A stretch of DNA of 64,000 bases from Aedes albopictus (taxonomy: Eukaryota > Arthropoda > Insecta > Diptera > Culicidae): positions 78,199,734-78,263,733 of the forward strand of contig NC_085136.1 of assembly GCF_035046485.1 (NCBI RefSeq), in the 5' to 3' direction. A program made the position numbers and the translations under genes. Below, piece by piece: positions 24,746-36,422 of this stretch (positions within the stretch are counted from its first letter, which is position 1; each line of letters begins with the position of its first letter). The notes under the pieces were generated by a model. It saw only the letters and a list, made by a program, of their open reading frames with translations. It was not told where the DNA came from and made no database searches.

Positions 24746-26639
24746 AAAAATTGAACGAAATACAACCAAAACGACCAAGTTAGTTTCATCATGATGAAGG
24801 CACTAACCCCGTGTGGAAACGTTGGGCAATTAGAATTGATTCCTATTAGATTTCCAACAGGATCCTCAAATTTTCCGCCAAATTATATTTTTTTGAGAAG
24901 TCCAAAAAATGAATCTACAGTCCTGGAAATTTTCTAAGAATTTCTCCTTTGGAAATTTTTCCTAAATTTCCTCCAGATATTTCTCCAAGGGCTCCAGAAT
25001 TCCAAGATTTGCTTATAGGGCGAAGAGTTCTTCAGGGATTTTTTCCGAATTTCTTCAAGAACTACTTTATAAACTTCTCCGGAGACTCGATTGGGGATTC
25101 CACTACGAATAACTTCGTAGATTCCTCCAAAACTTCTTTCAGATATTTTTCAATTGTTCTCCCAAGAATTCCTTCAGTGGCTCTTATATAAACTCCTTAA
25201 ATGATTCCTCTAAAAATATCTTCACTATGAATTCTTCAGAAATTTATTCCAAGAAACCCTTCTTAAATTCCTTCAATAAGTAACAAAAGGCTCCCAAAAA
25301 TTTCTAGATTTTTTTCCAAGGATTGCTTCTGTAATTTATACGATTGTTTCGCCAATTCCTCCCATTTTTTTTTCAAGATTTTCTCCTGAAGTCGCTCTAA
25401 AGATTCTTCCAGAAGCTCTTTCAAGTGTTCCTCAAAAAAATCCAAAATACGTGAATATTTCCAAAAATTCTAGCAGAATCTTCTTAATTATTTTCAAAGC
25501 CTTCGTATCAGAAACTTCATAACACCCTCGCATAATACAGCACACTATGCAAATACGCTGTTTGTAAGAGGCATAATTTACTGGAATCTTTTGCCAAATG
25601 AAATAAAAAAACCTTAATTCTTTTAGAAGCTTTCAGCAAGAATGCGTTAAATGGTTTAGCAGGGGAAATCAACATTAGTGAATATCAGAAATGTAGAAAT
25701 GAAAGATAAGTTGAGGAATTCCACGGGGTCATGTCAGTCGATCCTGAGCGACCATTTCAAAAATATCTGAAACTTTGCACAGTTTTTCAATTTCATCTAA
25801 ATCGCCATTTTTCGATATTAAACCTTCATATTCTCTCACGACTAACTTTTCAAAAGGGTGTATGCGAAAATAGTTCAAAAATATTCTAAAAGCTGTACAG
25901 CAAAAACGGATTGTTCGATTGTTATGAATTTTTCAGCAAAGTTAGATAACTAAATGATGATTCCTTAGAAAATATACACTGTAAAAAATTTATTTTTTTA
26001 CTTTAAAAAAATATGATCTTTGTCACAAAAACTAAAATATCTCAAAACCCTATCTTTTTACCAACGTCAATTTTTTAGGGGAAATGGCCCATTATATCAG
26101 CTATCTACCATAAAATTTTGGTGATGGTAAACTGATAAACAAAAAAGTTATGACATTTCAAACACTTCACAATTTCAACATTTAGTAACAAAAAAAAAAT
26201 TTTTTTCTGTGTAAATTATTTCGAGAATTACATTTTGATGCTGATTTTATTGTAAAAGCTACCGCCTGAATTAAACAAGTTGTTTTCATGATATTTTTGT
26301 TTGATTATTCATAATTACTATTTGAAACTTAGACGCGATCCAGTCTTGTGATCAAAAATACGCGTATACGTCTAGTTTATCTGCAAAAAAAATACCTCTT
26401 AGCAGGGGTCGTAATTTTCGTTTCAGCGATACGAAATATGCAATTCTCACGGCGGCGGGAGAGCTTATTTTCACTACTTTGCTTGAGGAACACTTATCCC
26501 CTTCAGCACTTTTTTCGAGAGCAGCAATTCATGATAACTGAAAATCGCTTCAACATGCGGATAATCTCTCTCCGTTCTGTCAAATTTTCACTCACTCAAT
26601 TCTCACGAAAATCTTTTCAAAGCAGATTAACAAAAATTG

Positions 26640-26735
26640 TGCCCGCGACGGGATTCGAACCTGGAACGTTACTAAAAACAACCGCGACACTTGCACTCTA
26701 TCCACACCACCACGCCAACCACATAGAGGGAGTAG
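26640..26735 (-). mobile_element. tRNA-like repeat with A and B boxes
   Basis: The minus strand reads tggtgtggatagagtgc (A-box like), then ccaggttcgaatcccgtcgc (a perfect B box), about 45 bases apart. I cannot pair a 7 bp acceptor stem and there is no convincing anticodon arm, so a SINE head or tRNA relic is preferred over a tRNA gene. Confidence 0.45.
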
Positions 26736-27039
26736 AAAATTTACTGCATAAAACCAATCGTCGTCGGCGTCATAGCAGTCAAGGAAAGACAACATGATCG
26801 GCCGACGAAGGGTATACGGAATTCTCGCCGCTTTGGGGATGAGTGAAAATGTATTTTCACTCTCCTCTTTGTGCGGGAGATTTCTCGAGCTAGTTTTTCG
26901 CTAAGAATTCGCGTGAGGGAGAATTCTATTTTCGTGAGAATGAGCGAAAATTCCGAACGTTGCCTCTTAGAGAACATACTTTATGATCGGAAGAATGCGA
27001 GTAACTTCAACAACAACAAATGCATGAGAGGTACATACC

Positions 27040-27298
27040 ACAGACAAACAGACGAAACGCCTAGAACAATTTTCGTGAAAATCCATCGCCCAGTTCACAC
27101 TACCACCACCTGGTGGAAATGTTTCACGAAACACTGCGTTGTGCAATATCGTCATCAGAAGGCGCTAGTGTGAAGCGTCAAACGCAAAGAAAAACGATGG
27201 GCGCTCTCCTGGTTATGAAAGCCACAACCAAGATTCAAAGTGATCGTTAAAGGCGTGGTCAATGAAAATTTCGTCAGTGTTACGTTTGTTTGTCTGTA
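27040..27298. mobile_element. MITE with acagacaaacagacg ends, copy 1
   Basis: The terminal inverted repeats are acagacaaacagacgaaacg and its near complement ending gtttgtttgtctgt. The 8 bp string tacatacc flanks both sides (27032-27039 and 27299-27306), a likely target duplication. A related copy lies at 43751-44001. The 8 bp duplication points to hAT- or P-type transposition. No coding capacity. Confidence 0.7.
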
Positions 27299-27506
27299 TA
27301 CATACCATGACAATGCTCACGAAAAAGCAAAAAAATACTACCGCTATGGATATTAAAAATTTTATAGTATTTTTTTTTCAGCCAAGCAAACAACACCAAA
27401 CTAGTCAATAAAAACTAATAAGTGATTTTGTTTATTATAATCTAACGAACAACATGAACAGTCGCTTTTCCAAAGGTCTTCAACTCAACGCTCTCTTGTA
27501 GACCGT

Positions 27507-27776
27507 TTGATGAAAAAAAAATGTTCAAAAGCGTTACGAAATCTCACCGAAAGCACCATAGATAAACTGAAAGAGACTGGTTATGCCCAAATGTCCACAT
27601 TGAATACAAATTTACGCATTCGCAAGTCCTGTCGTCTAGACTTTGACAAACGAGCCATCTGTATATCATCGGTAAAGCAGGGCGCAGGAAGTTCGAAAAC
27701 GACAACAACTGAGAAATTGCCAGAATTGCTAAGTGCAGAGAGTCATGCCACCGTACCATCAGCGACATCTGTTTAA
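27507..27776 (+). CDS. Short unidentified ORF, possible relic (89 codons)
   Basis: An 89-codon frame starting MMKKKCSKALRN, with a later cysteine in RKSCRLDFDKRA and a Thr/Ser-rich end. It sits inside the 25767-29127 inverted-repeat element, so it could be a decayed piece of an element protein. I do not recognise a family. Upstream at 27370 there is a poly-T tract followed by CAG, a possible acceptor. Chance remains a real alternative. Confidence 0.2.
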   Translation: MMKKKCSKALRNLTESTIDKLKETGYAQMSTLNTNLRIRKSCRLDFDKRAICISSVKQGAGSSKTTTTEKLPELLSAESHATVPSATSV

Positions 27777-27988
27777 ACAATTTAATCACGCCCCTTTTCA
27801 ATAATGCTTTGAAATATCCTTCAACATCTATACCCATTTCAATATTTTTAACGTTGCAAAACACGCTGAATACCCATCTTGAAGAAGAGGGAAAACAGTT
27901 GTCCTCAAATGTAACAGCAAATTAATGAATAAACGACTAATGCGCGGAGGGCGTGATGAAATCGGAACATTACTGTACATATAATATA

Positions 27989-28267
27989 CTCTCTCTCTTC
28001 TTGGCGTAACGTCCTCATTGGGACAAAGCCTGCTTCTCAGCTTAGTGTTCTATGAGCACTTCCACAGTTATTAACTGAGAGCTCCCTCTGCCAATGACCA
28101 TTTTGCATGCGTATATCGTGTGGCAGGCACAAAGATACTCTATGCCCAAGGAAGTCAAGGAAATTTCCTTTACGAAAAGATCCTGGACCGACCGGGAATC
28201 GAACCCGTCACCCTCAGCATGGTCATGCTGAATACCCGTGCGTTTACCGCCTTGGCTATATGGGCCC
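27989..28267 (-). mobile_element. Feilai-like tRNA-derived SINE (most complete copy)
   Basis: On the minus strand the head reads tagccaaggcggtaaacgc (A box) followed by gggttcgattcccggt (B box; plus-strand 28193-28206). A body of about 170 bp follows and the copy ends in gttacgccaagaagagagag. The order A box, B box, unrelated body, short repeat tail is that of a pol III SINE, and the words match the Feilai family of Aedes as I remember it. It lies inside the 25767-29127 element. Confidence 0.75.
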
Positions 28268-29279
28268 TATATAATATACATAATACATAATAAAAACAGC
28301 TTGTTTTACTCACGCAAGGCCATTAACAATAAAATGAGCATCAAACTGCGATTTCCGGCCGAAATAATTTACACTAAAAAAAATATTACTAAATGTGAAA
28401 ATTGTGAAATGTTTGAATTGTCATAACTTTTTTGTTTATTAGTTTATCATCACCAAATTTTTATGATCACCAAATTTTTATAATACAATGGACCGTTTTC
28501 CCTAAAAAAATACGTTGGTAAAAAGATAGGGTTTTGAGATATTTGAGTTTTTGTGACAAAATGATATTTTTTAATGTGAAAAAAGATTTTTTTTCACAGT
28601 GTAAATTTTCATAGGAATCACCATTTAGTTATCTAACTTTGCTGAACAATAAAATTAGCATCAAACTGCGATTTCTGACCGAAATAATTTACACAGAAAA
28701 AAATATTTACCAAATGTGAAAATTGTGAAATGTTTGAAATGTTATAACTTTTTTGTTTATTAGTTTACCATCACCAAATTTTTATGGTAGATTGCTTATA
28801 CAATGGACCGTCTTCCCTAAAAAAATTACGTTGGTAAAAAGATAGGGTTTTGAGATATTTGAATTTTTGTGCCAAAAATTATATTTTTTCATGTTAAAAA
28901 AGATTTTTTTTCACAGTGTATATTTTCTTAGGAATCACCATTTAGTTATCTAACTTTGCTGAAAAATTCATAGCAATCGAACGAACCGTTTTGGCTGTGC
29001 AGATTTTTGAATATTTTTGAACCATTTTCACATACACCCTGTTGAAAAGTTAGTCGTGATTCAAAATAAAAATTTGATATCGAAAAATGGCTATTTAGAT
29101 GGAACTGAAAAACTGTGCAATGTTTCAGTTCAATAGAAAATCATGAATTAAAAAATTTCCTTAATTTTGATGCTGTTGCTTGGAATCGCTTTGTTATTTT
29201 TCTTGATCGTGACTAATTGTAGCGCTTTAAAAGGAATGATCCTTAAGCTACATTGATTTGTTATGGAAATAAATAAATA

Positions 29280-29720
29280 AAATAAAATGCCTTCAAGGAT
29301 TTGAACAGAATATTGTTTTAAGAATCCTCCAGGAATTCCTAGCACGACATATTCTGAAATTCATCAAAGGATTCTCTCACTGTTTTTTTTTTCGAAGTTT
29401 ACTTTTGAAATTACTCCAATATTTCTCCTGAACATCCTTCAGGAGTTTCTCAAAAGATTCCTCTAAAAAAATTTCCGAATTTTCGTCCATGAATTCTTTG
29501 GAAAATTATTCTTTCAGCAAGTCCTCTGAGGATTTCACCAAGAATAGCTCTAAAGCTGCCATTACAGACTCCTCCGAGTATTCTTCCGTGAATCTTCCAA
29601 GGAGTTTAATTCTGAAATTCTGAAACTACTCTACGAATTTATCCAATTTCATTTTTAAACTTTAAATCTTGAAATATGATTTTTCATGCAGGTTTTTAAG
29701 AACCCTCGCAAAAATTCCAA
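29280..29720. repeat. Degenerate 'gaattcctc' repeat field
   Basis: Drifting short units (ggattctctc, ttcaggagtttc, attcctcta, aattcttt) similar to the 23.4-25.5 kb field. No gene. Confidence 0.5.
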
Positions 29721-29883
29721 TTAATACAGTAAGGACCCGATTTTGTCAGCCCCTGGTAGAATTTTGGGCTGACAAAATCGGGTACCTGACAAAATCGGGA
29801 CATTTTTTAAAATCATTTTTTTATTCATGAAAAGTTGTTCTGAGCACGTCAGAGACGGAGAAAGGTGTGGAGGGTCTGCTTTG

Positions 29884-30051
29884 GGTTCGTTCAAGTATTA
29901 CGTAACGCCAATGAGGGGGGGGGGTCCAGCACTGTGTTATGCTTCATACAAAATTTTAAAATTTCTCTTTCAAAAATAGTTACGCGGTGGAGGGATAGCG
30001 GATAGGGTCTAAAATTGCCAAATTTTGCGTTACGTAATATTTGAACGAACC
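29884..30051. mobile_element. 168 bp MITE with ggttcgttcaa(g/a)tattacgtaac ends
   Basis: The ends ggttcgttcaagtattacgt and acgtaatatttgaacgaacc are inverted with one mismatch. There is a G-run near 29920 and no coding capacity. It is nested in the pogo-like element. The target duplication is unclear. Confidence 0.7.
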
Positions 30052-30154
30052 TTTTGTGGTAAAAAAAGGGTGTTAAAAGCACAGAATAAAATGGTATTTG
30101 GCAAAGTTAACATTCATTGCTTTTTTGCAGCAGAACTATTAAATCTTTAATTAC

Positions 30155-30220
30155 TTTTCCTCCTTGTCATAACATCCCTACTGGAACACAGCCTTCTCCT
30201 AGCTTATATCAATTGTGGTC
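30155..30220 (-). mobile_element. Feilai-like SINE tail fragment
   Basis: 'cctccttgtcataacatccc' and 'tggaacacagccttctcct' resemble the 3' tail of the SINE at 27989-28267, strongly diverged and truncated. Confidence 0.35.
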
Positions 30221-30320
30221 TATAGAAGACAGTTGACACTGGTTAGCGCAGTTTAAATCATAACATCTAACTTTAGCTGTCAACGAATGAAAATGAACCA
30301 ACATGTGATTGACAAGTATG

Positions 30321-30592
30321 CCCAAGTAACCACGGTGCTGAAGCCTTATTGCATGCAGATATACGGTGTACTTAGAGCAATCATTACTTTACATGCAAAC
30401 TTAAAGTTGATTTAAAGTGGAAATGGGCAATTATGCGACTGCTCCAAGATTATACCAGTATAATCTTAATTTGATTCTATAATTGCCCACTTCAACTTTA
30501 AATCAACTTTAAGTTTGCATGTAAAGTTATGATTGCTCTAAGTACACCGTATATCTGCATGCAATAAGGCTTCAGCACCGTGGTTACTTGGG
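30321..30592. mobile_element. Foldback MITE, about 115 bp arms
   Basis: The arms start cccaagtaaccacggtgctg at 30321 and end with its complement at 30592. They are nearly identical through 'gcatgcagatatacggtgta' and 'tttacatgcaaacttaaagt', with a spacer of about 40 bp. The high arm identity suggests a fairly recent insertion or ongoing gene conversion between arms. It is nested in the pogo-like element. Confidence 0.8.
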
Positions 30593-30639
30593 TGGACATT
30601 CAAACTGTCCGAAATGGCTACGTTTCCGCTGCCTTTCCA

Positions 30640-32400
30640 CTTTAATTTCCAAAGATTAGGCACTTCAAATCTTTGAAGAAATGTTCGGGAAACTTTTTAG
30701 AGAAACTACCCGAGGATATACGGAACGTAACCCTCAAGACATTCCGGAAGGGATTCCATCAGTAGTTTCTGCAAAAACCTTTACAGGAGCTCCGGATAAA
30801 TCCCTTAAGTAATTTCTGAAAGAATCCTTACTGCAATCTCCGTAGAAATCTCTAGAGCTATTTCGTTAGCATTTTCTGAAATCATTGCAATCTTTGAAGA
30901 AATCTCCTTGAGAAATCCATGGAGGAATTCCTGCAAAAAAGTACTTGGGAAATATCAGGAGCAGTTTAAGGAGAAACCATATCAGAAATGAATTGCAGAA
31001 GAATTTCCAACATAATTTTCAAAAGGAATTTCAGAAGCAATTCCAAGGGATTTTCGTAAAGCAATACCAAGAGGTAACCCAGGAAAAATCTCTAGCGGGA
31101 CCTCCGGGAAATCCATAGAGGGCCAATTGGCTTCTTTAGCGGTGTTGAGATTATTCCATATTCTGAATCTGCATGTCAAACTGAGCCGAAATCCAAATTT
31201 TCAAGTAATTTTGGTGCCCGGGAACCTATTTAAAAATCAGTTTTAAGATTGTATGGGAGCGAATCACCCCTCGTCGCATTTTGTACTGGGCGGAGCTGTC
31301 AAGCAGTTGCCCAGCTGTCAAAAGGTGATTTCAAAAAATCTCTTTGTAATTGATTTTAGGTATCAAAATAAAGTTCTAAAAATATGAAAAAATCATAGTG
31401 GCTCAGAAAAAGCTGCTCTTTCGGATAAAATCAAAAATGAATACATTATTCTAAATTTAAAAACCCAATTGCTCAATTGGGAAATCTAATAGAGGAATCA
31501 TAGTGAAAACTCTAGAGGAATTCTTGTAAGAGTAATAACTGAAAGCATTAATAGAGGAACATTTTACTAAATTCTTAGAAGGATCCCTGAAGAAACCCTA
31601 AGAGGAATTCTTGAAAAAATACCTTGGAATTTCGCTAGATTTATTCATCCTTAGGTTGGCTCCAGGGGCACGTTCTCTTCCATTTGGAAAATTTGTGCCT
31701 TCCGTAGATTTATTCATGGACTAATGCACGCAGTAATTCATATAGGAATTATTTCAGAAGTATCTACAGAATACTCTGAATACAATACATCACTAGTGAA
31801 GAATTTCTGAAGGAATCTCAACAGGAGTTCGTCAACCTGGGAGTATCATAGGAAGAATGCATGAACAATTCTTAGGGAAATATCCGAAAAGGTTCTTATA
31901 GATATTTCCAGAAAATTTCTTGGAGGAACTCCAGCAGAAGTTCCTGGACTATCCAAACAGATATGAATGGAGAAATGCCAGCAGGATGTCTTGAAAGAAT
32001 CGCTAGGAAAATCCCTGGATAAACCCACGTAGCAAACGTAGGAGGAATTCTTGGAGAAATCCTTGGAGAAACCCCTAGATACATAGCTGTAGAAGGAGTT
32101 CATGTAGAAAATTTTTGAAAAAAAAATGCTGTAAGAATATCAGCAAAACTTTTGGAGGAATCCTAGCAGGAGTTCCAGAACAAGTCTCAAGAAAAGCTTC
32201 TGGAGAAATCATAGGAGGAATGCCTGAAAAAATCTTTAAGAGACACACCTTAATGAATCGTTAAAAAGTTCCCGGAAGAATTCCTTTAAAAACTTCCGGC
32301 GGAATTCTCGGAGAAGTACCAGCAAAAAAAGTTCTTGAAGAAATCGCAGCAAGAATTTTTTTGGGGAATCTCATCTCGAATTCCTTAAGAATTTCCGTCT
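30640..32400. repeat. Degenerate 'aggaattcctgga' repeat field
   Basis: Long run of drifting units such as 'ggaattcctg', 'gaaatccctgg' and 'agaggaattctt', the same family as at 23.4-25.5 kb but in the complementary sense. It is interrupted at about 31130-31450 by unrelated sequence. No gene. Confidence 0.6.
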
Positions 32401-32710
32401 AGGTGTATTTCAATATATTTATGCAAACTTATCCCGTTATCAGATAGAGGGGAGTCTGCTCTATCTGTTACTGGTCAGAGATTACATGAAAAGGAAGGGA
32501 GGGAGGGAATAACATCAGAAGGAAGGGAGAAGCAAAAATTCGAAATGGTTCTTGCGCCAAATGTTAGTCCATCTGGATCAATCCAAACAAGTAAACCTAG
32601 AAGAATCCCAGAAATGCCGAAAAGAAGTAAATGGATTGACTTGTAATCACAACAGCAGGCAGCGTTTATTGTTTGTTCTGTTCCCGAAGACATTCAGAAG
32701 AATAGTCTTT

Positions 32711-32994
32711 AAGCCCAAATAGCCGATGTGGTAAGCGCACGTGCAATCACCAAAACCATGCTGAAGGTGAGGTGTTTATTCCCGGTTAGCTCAGAGTCCA
32801 TTTCACAATCGACATTTACTCAACTACCTTATGTATAAAATATCTTCATGACTACCACACGATATATGTATAAATGCAAAATAAACATTGGCTGTGGGGG
32901 ATCTCAGCTAAAAATTGTAAAAGTTCTCATACAATCCTTAAGCTGAGGAGCAGGCTGTGTCCCAGTTGGAACGTTACGCCAAGAAAAGAGAGAG
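32711..32994 (+). mobile_element. Feilai-like SINE, plus orientation
   Basis: The head 'agccgatgtggtaagcgcac' is an A box. A weak B box (ggtgtttattccc) follows. The copy ends 'ggaacgttacgccaagaaaa' then gagag, matching the tail of the copy at 27989-28267. The body differs in the middle, so it is an older or chimeric copy. Confidence 0.65.
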
Positions 32995-34312
32995 CTGGAA
33001 TCTTTTAGCAATTTAAAACAATAATGGTTTAAAACATTGGCGAGGGTTGGGTGCTAAAATTGCCTTAATATGTTGATTTGCAAAACAAGTTTGGCCGTTT
33101 TCAAAAATTACACGAGTTTTGTACATTTCGTAATTTTTCTATGACGCCTAAAGACATCAACTGCATTAATAATTATTATAAAATTGAAATTCTAAATAAA
33201 ATACAAATTTATTTTTTACTTCAAAAAAGGCTGACAAAATCGGGTCAAAAAGCTGACAAAATCGGGGGTAGACAAAATCGGGGGTAGACAAAATCGGGGG
33301 CTGACAAAATCGGGTCCTCACTGTAATCTCGGAAGCATTTTTTTTTTGAAAATCTAGAAGGCATTTCCAGCTAAAAGCGTTCCAAAAAAGCTATCTTGAA
33401 AACAATTAGCTCAACCTTGAATGAAACCAGATATATTTGTAGAGCTGTTGTTGGGCAAAATTTCAAAAATAATTCCTAGAAAATTTCGGAAAAAGGGAGG
33501 GAATTTAAAATAATAAAAAAAACTGGAAAATCTCAGAATGATTTCCTAGAGGCACATGCGAACATATTTTTGGAGAAATTCCTGATAATTTTGCAATTTT
33601 TAAGTAAAGCTGGTGGAAAAATGTGAAAAATGTATATAGGGAAATACCAAAAAACAACATCCATGAAAATCTATTGAAAAATTTGAGAATATTTTTTTTT
33701 CTAAAAAGATTTTCAAAAGATTTTATTAAAAAAAATCAGAAGAAGTCACTAAAAATATACAGTGAAACAGCTTTTGATGAATTATTCTTCTAAATTTACT
33801 CGAGGAAATTTCAGAACGATCGTTCTCAATCAGATACTGTAGGAATTTCTCCAAGGATATCTTCAAATTTCTTAACGAATATTATACTAATATGCACCCA
33901 GAAAACATGCTTAAACGAAATTTAAAACAACTAGATAGGAATAATTCGAGAGTCCAAACCGCAATAAGGAGTTTCACGGATTCGATTACTGTCCCATTCG
34001 CCTATAAATGTAACCACAAATCTGTTACTGTCGAAGGCGTGTATACAAACACAGAGATCTAAGATTGTTATCGAAAACTATTCGATCGGTCAACCAAAAA
34101 TACCTGTAGGCAGTTACCGCCCAATATGATCGCGTGCAGCTGACCTGGACTTGCGATAGACTAGTATTAAATTGCTACCTACGTATGTAACCGGTAGAAG
34201 AGGTCACTATTACTCGAAAAACTTTCAATTTGATCACATACCAAATCAGGATTTTCATCTAGATCTGGTGATCTACTTATTGATGAATTGATTGATCGTA
34301 GTAGCCAATAGT

Positions 34313-36422
34313 TGAATGGTCATTTATTATTTTCACATCGATGGTTGCCATGCGTGCTGTTTAAAATGCCACTGATTGCATTGATTTGCATTCTGGGGCG
34401 GTCATTTTCAAAAAGATTTGCACTTTAGTCGGCTTGTTTGCACACTATAATGGCTTGTGCTCACCGGTATCTAATTATTCACATTATATCTTTAGTTTGG
34501 ATAAGTGCCAATCATTGTTTCGCTGGTATTGTGCATGTGCACACTCAGTTGAGCTTGGCTTCTTTTTGCATCGAAACTCGACTAATACGCCAGCCAGAGA
34601 TGGGAAATGTCACGGAATCTCATTGATACGACAGTGTCGTGACATTTTTCAGTTTCACCATTTCCTGTGCAAATTACCGTTCTTACGCATCACGAATTTA
34701 TAACGCTGATTAGTTATGAAAGGTTAACAATGTTTTCGATAAACATTCCTTGCAAAAGGCAGAGAAATAAGATAACAACAAACCTACATTTTCATGACAT
34801 TGCTCATCCCTGGATTCGGAAAAATTTTAAGCTTTTTATGGATACCATTAGCATTAAGTATCAAGCGTCAAGCATTCAGCCGAGATTTCAGCAAATGAAC
34901 TTAAACCACAGAGAACAGACGTTCATACTTATTCTTATAGTGGATAAAAATGTTACAGTGATACTAGGGTAAAAAATATAATTTGGACATGTATATAATT
35001 TGGACATGCACGGCGATGTATGCCTTGTTCCGGAGAGATAATAAAAGTAGATACTTCTCAATATCGATTATTGGATCAAATAGACCCTATTCTGATGACT
35101 TACGTTGGAAATACGCTTAACAATTGAGAATTTACTTCAAAATTATCGAAAATGTAAATTATTTCACTAAAACCCCTCAAATGCACAGGTATGCAAGACG
35201 ACATACACTTCACAGTCACATACAATATTCACCTCAAAATCGTTGAAATAATAATTGTAAGAAATTTAATAGCCTTATTGCATTGAAACATGTTCAATAA
35301 AGAAGCATTAGGCAGCCAATCTCTTAACATTCATCTAGAACGTTTAAAATAGGTGGTGTCCAAAATACATTACAAGTTTTCTACTGTAAATATATTTTGG
35401 TCATCTGACGAACTACATAGGGATGCACTGCAATTGCATACTTGGAGGCGTATTCTGTGGGTCTGGCGATATTTCCTCGATTTTAACAAAAACTGTAATA
35501 GTTACCAAAATAGATGCCTGTTAAGCGAAGAAATTTGGTTATTTGTAAGAAAATATTTGTTAATTTATGCTACTTCCATGATTTAGCAGTATTCATGGCT
35601 AAACATTGAGATAATTGCCCTGTCCAAATTATATATACCTGAGGGTGTCCAAAACATATATTCGGTGTCCAAAATGCAATTCTAACAGGCGATTGGAAAT
35701 TATGATTTTCTTAGCTTAAAATGTTTTGGTTAAGGTTTTTGTCACCAGGAATGCAAAGTACAATCATACTAAAAGCGTATTAGTAACTTTGCAAAATAAT
35801 CAATTGCTTTCTAAGGAAGCTAGGGGACGATTTTTCTGACGTTGTCCTCAGCCTGTCCAAAATACATGAATTACCCTAGAGTTGTATGCTCTGCTCCCGT
35901 TGTGTAGTGTCTTATCCCACACCTTGCACCGTCATTTTTGGTTCTCTGATTTGCCCTTTTGGGTATTTTAACGTTGGCGTTGCTTTGCGTACTAGAGTTC
36001 TTAATGATTAACATCACCATCGTTTTATCAAAACGAGTTTATATGTTGGAAAATCCATCAATTCTTTGCACACGTTCTCGAAAAAAAAAATGGTTTGAAC
36101 TTACATGTCTGTTCTCTGTGATTCAACTAAATTTGGCAGATTGTGGATTTATCGAACGGTCACCTACTATTTTCACGCGCATATTGTTATTATTATTATG
36201 TGTGCTGAATGAAATGACATTGATTGTACACTAGATAATAATATGAAAGGCACCATTTGCCGCCGTTTACTGATGCTGGATCTGAGGCGGGGCTCTTTCA
36301 ACAGATTTGCGCTTTTGGCGGCTCGTTTGCACTCTATATTGGCTTTAGCTGACCACCACCGTCTAATTGCTATCATTATCATCAGCTTCAGTGTCAATCA
36401 TTGTTTTGCATTCACTTATATC
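34313..36422. repeat. Direct duplication flanking a MITE
   Basis: 34313-34545 and 36154-36422 are diverged direct repeats. Compare 'agatttgcactttagtcggc' with 'agatttgcgcttttggcggc', and 'gccaatcattgtttcgctgg' with 'gtcaatcattgttttgcatt'. The TA-flanked element at 34967-35876 lies between them. No protein family is recognised in either copy. Confidence 0.55.
34967..35876. mobile_element. TA-flanked MITE-like element (910 bp)
   Basis: The ends gggtaaaaaatataatttgg and ccaaaatacatgaattaccc are imperfect inverted repeats, flanked by TA at 34965-34966 and 35877-35878. Short phrases such as 'gtccaaaatacat' and 'tgtccaaattatatat' recur inside near both ends. It appears related to 19076-19712. No transposase. 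Confidence 0.6.

Larger units (their letters stand above)
23445..25500. repeat. Degenerate 'tcctccaagaattcc' repeat field
   Basis: Two kilobases of drifting units based on 'ttcctccaa', 'gattcctc' and 'aagaattcc', interrupted by a foldback (23643-23877) and a diverged SINE (24585-24745). Base composition and word use match the fields at 29280-29720 and 30640-32400, suggesting very old arrays of related short repeats. Reading frames here are by-products. Confidence 0.6.
25767..29127. mobile_element. 3.4 kb inverted-repeat element with about 485 bp arms and nested insertions
   Basis: The left arm 25767-26253 is the diverged reverse complement of 28647-29127. A second, truncated copy of the same arm (28326-28646) lies tandemly inside the right arm. 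Shared landmarks are 'ttagttatctaactttgctg', 'gttttgagatattt', 'aaaaagatagggttttg' and 'catcaccaaatttttatg'. The 2.07 kb interior holds a tRNA-like repeat, an 8 bp-target-site MITE and a SINE. No intact transposase was found. It is either a decayed DNA transposon or an inverted pair of dispersed repeats. Confidence 0.65.
29727..33323. mobile_element. Pogo/Tigger-like element, non-autonomous or decayed, with nested insertions
   Basis: The left end cagtaaggacccgattttgt (29727) and right end acaaaatcgggtcctcactg (to 33323) form 23 bp inverted repeats with one mismatch, flanked by TA at 29725-29726 and 33324-33325. CAGT-type ends with TA duplications are typical of the pogo/Tigger branch of Tc1/mariner. 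The end motif 'gacaaaatcggg' is repeated subterminally, three times on the left and five times on the right. No transposase is visible. The 3.6 kb interior contains two MITEs, two SINE pieces and a long degenerate repeat field. Confidence 0.75.

Noticed and set aside
21300..28267. True tRNA genes at the B-box sites (21350, 26660, 28200)
   Set aside because: B boxes are good, but no 7 bp acceptor stem or anticodon arm could be paired, and each continues into SINE-like sequence.
33955..34235. Coding exon in the left arm of the 11 kb inverted pair
   Set aside because: The arms show indels not in multiples of three relative to each other, so no reading frame is conserved.
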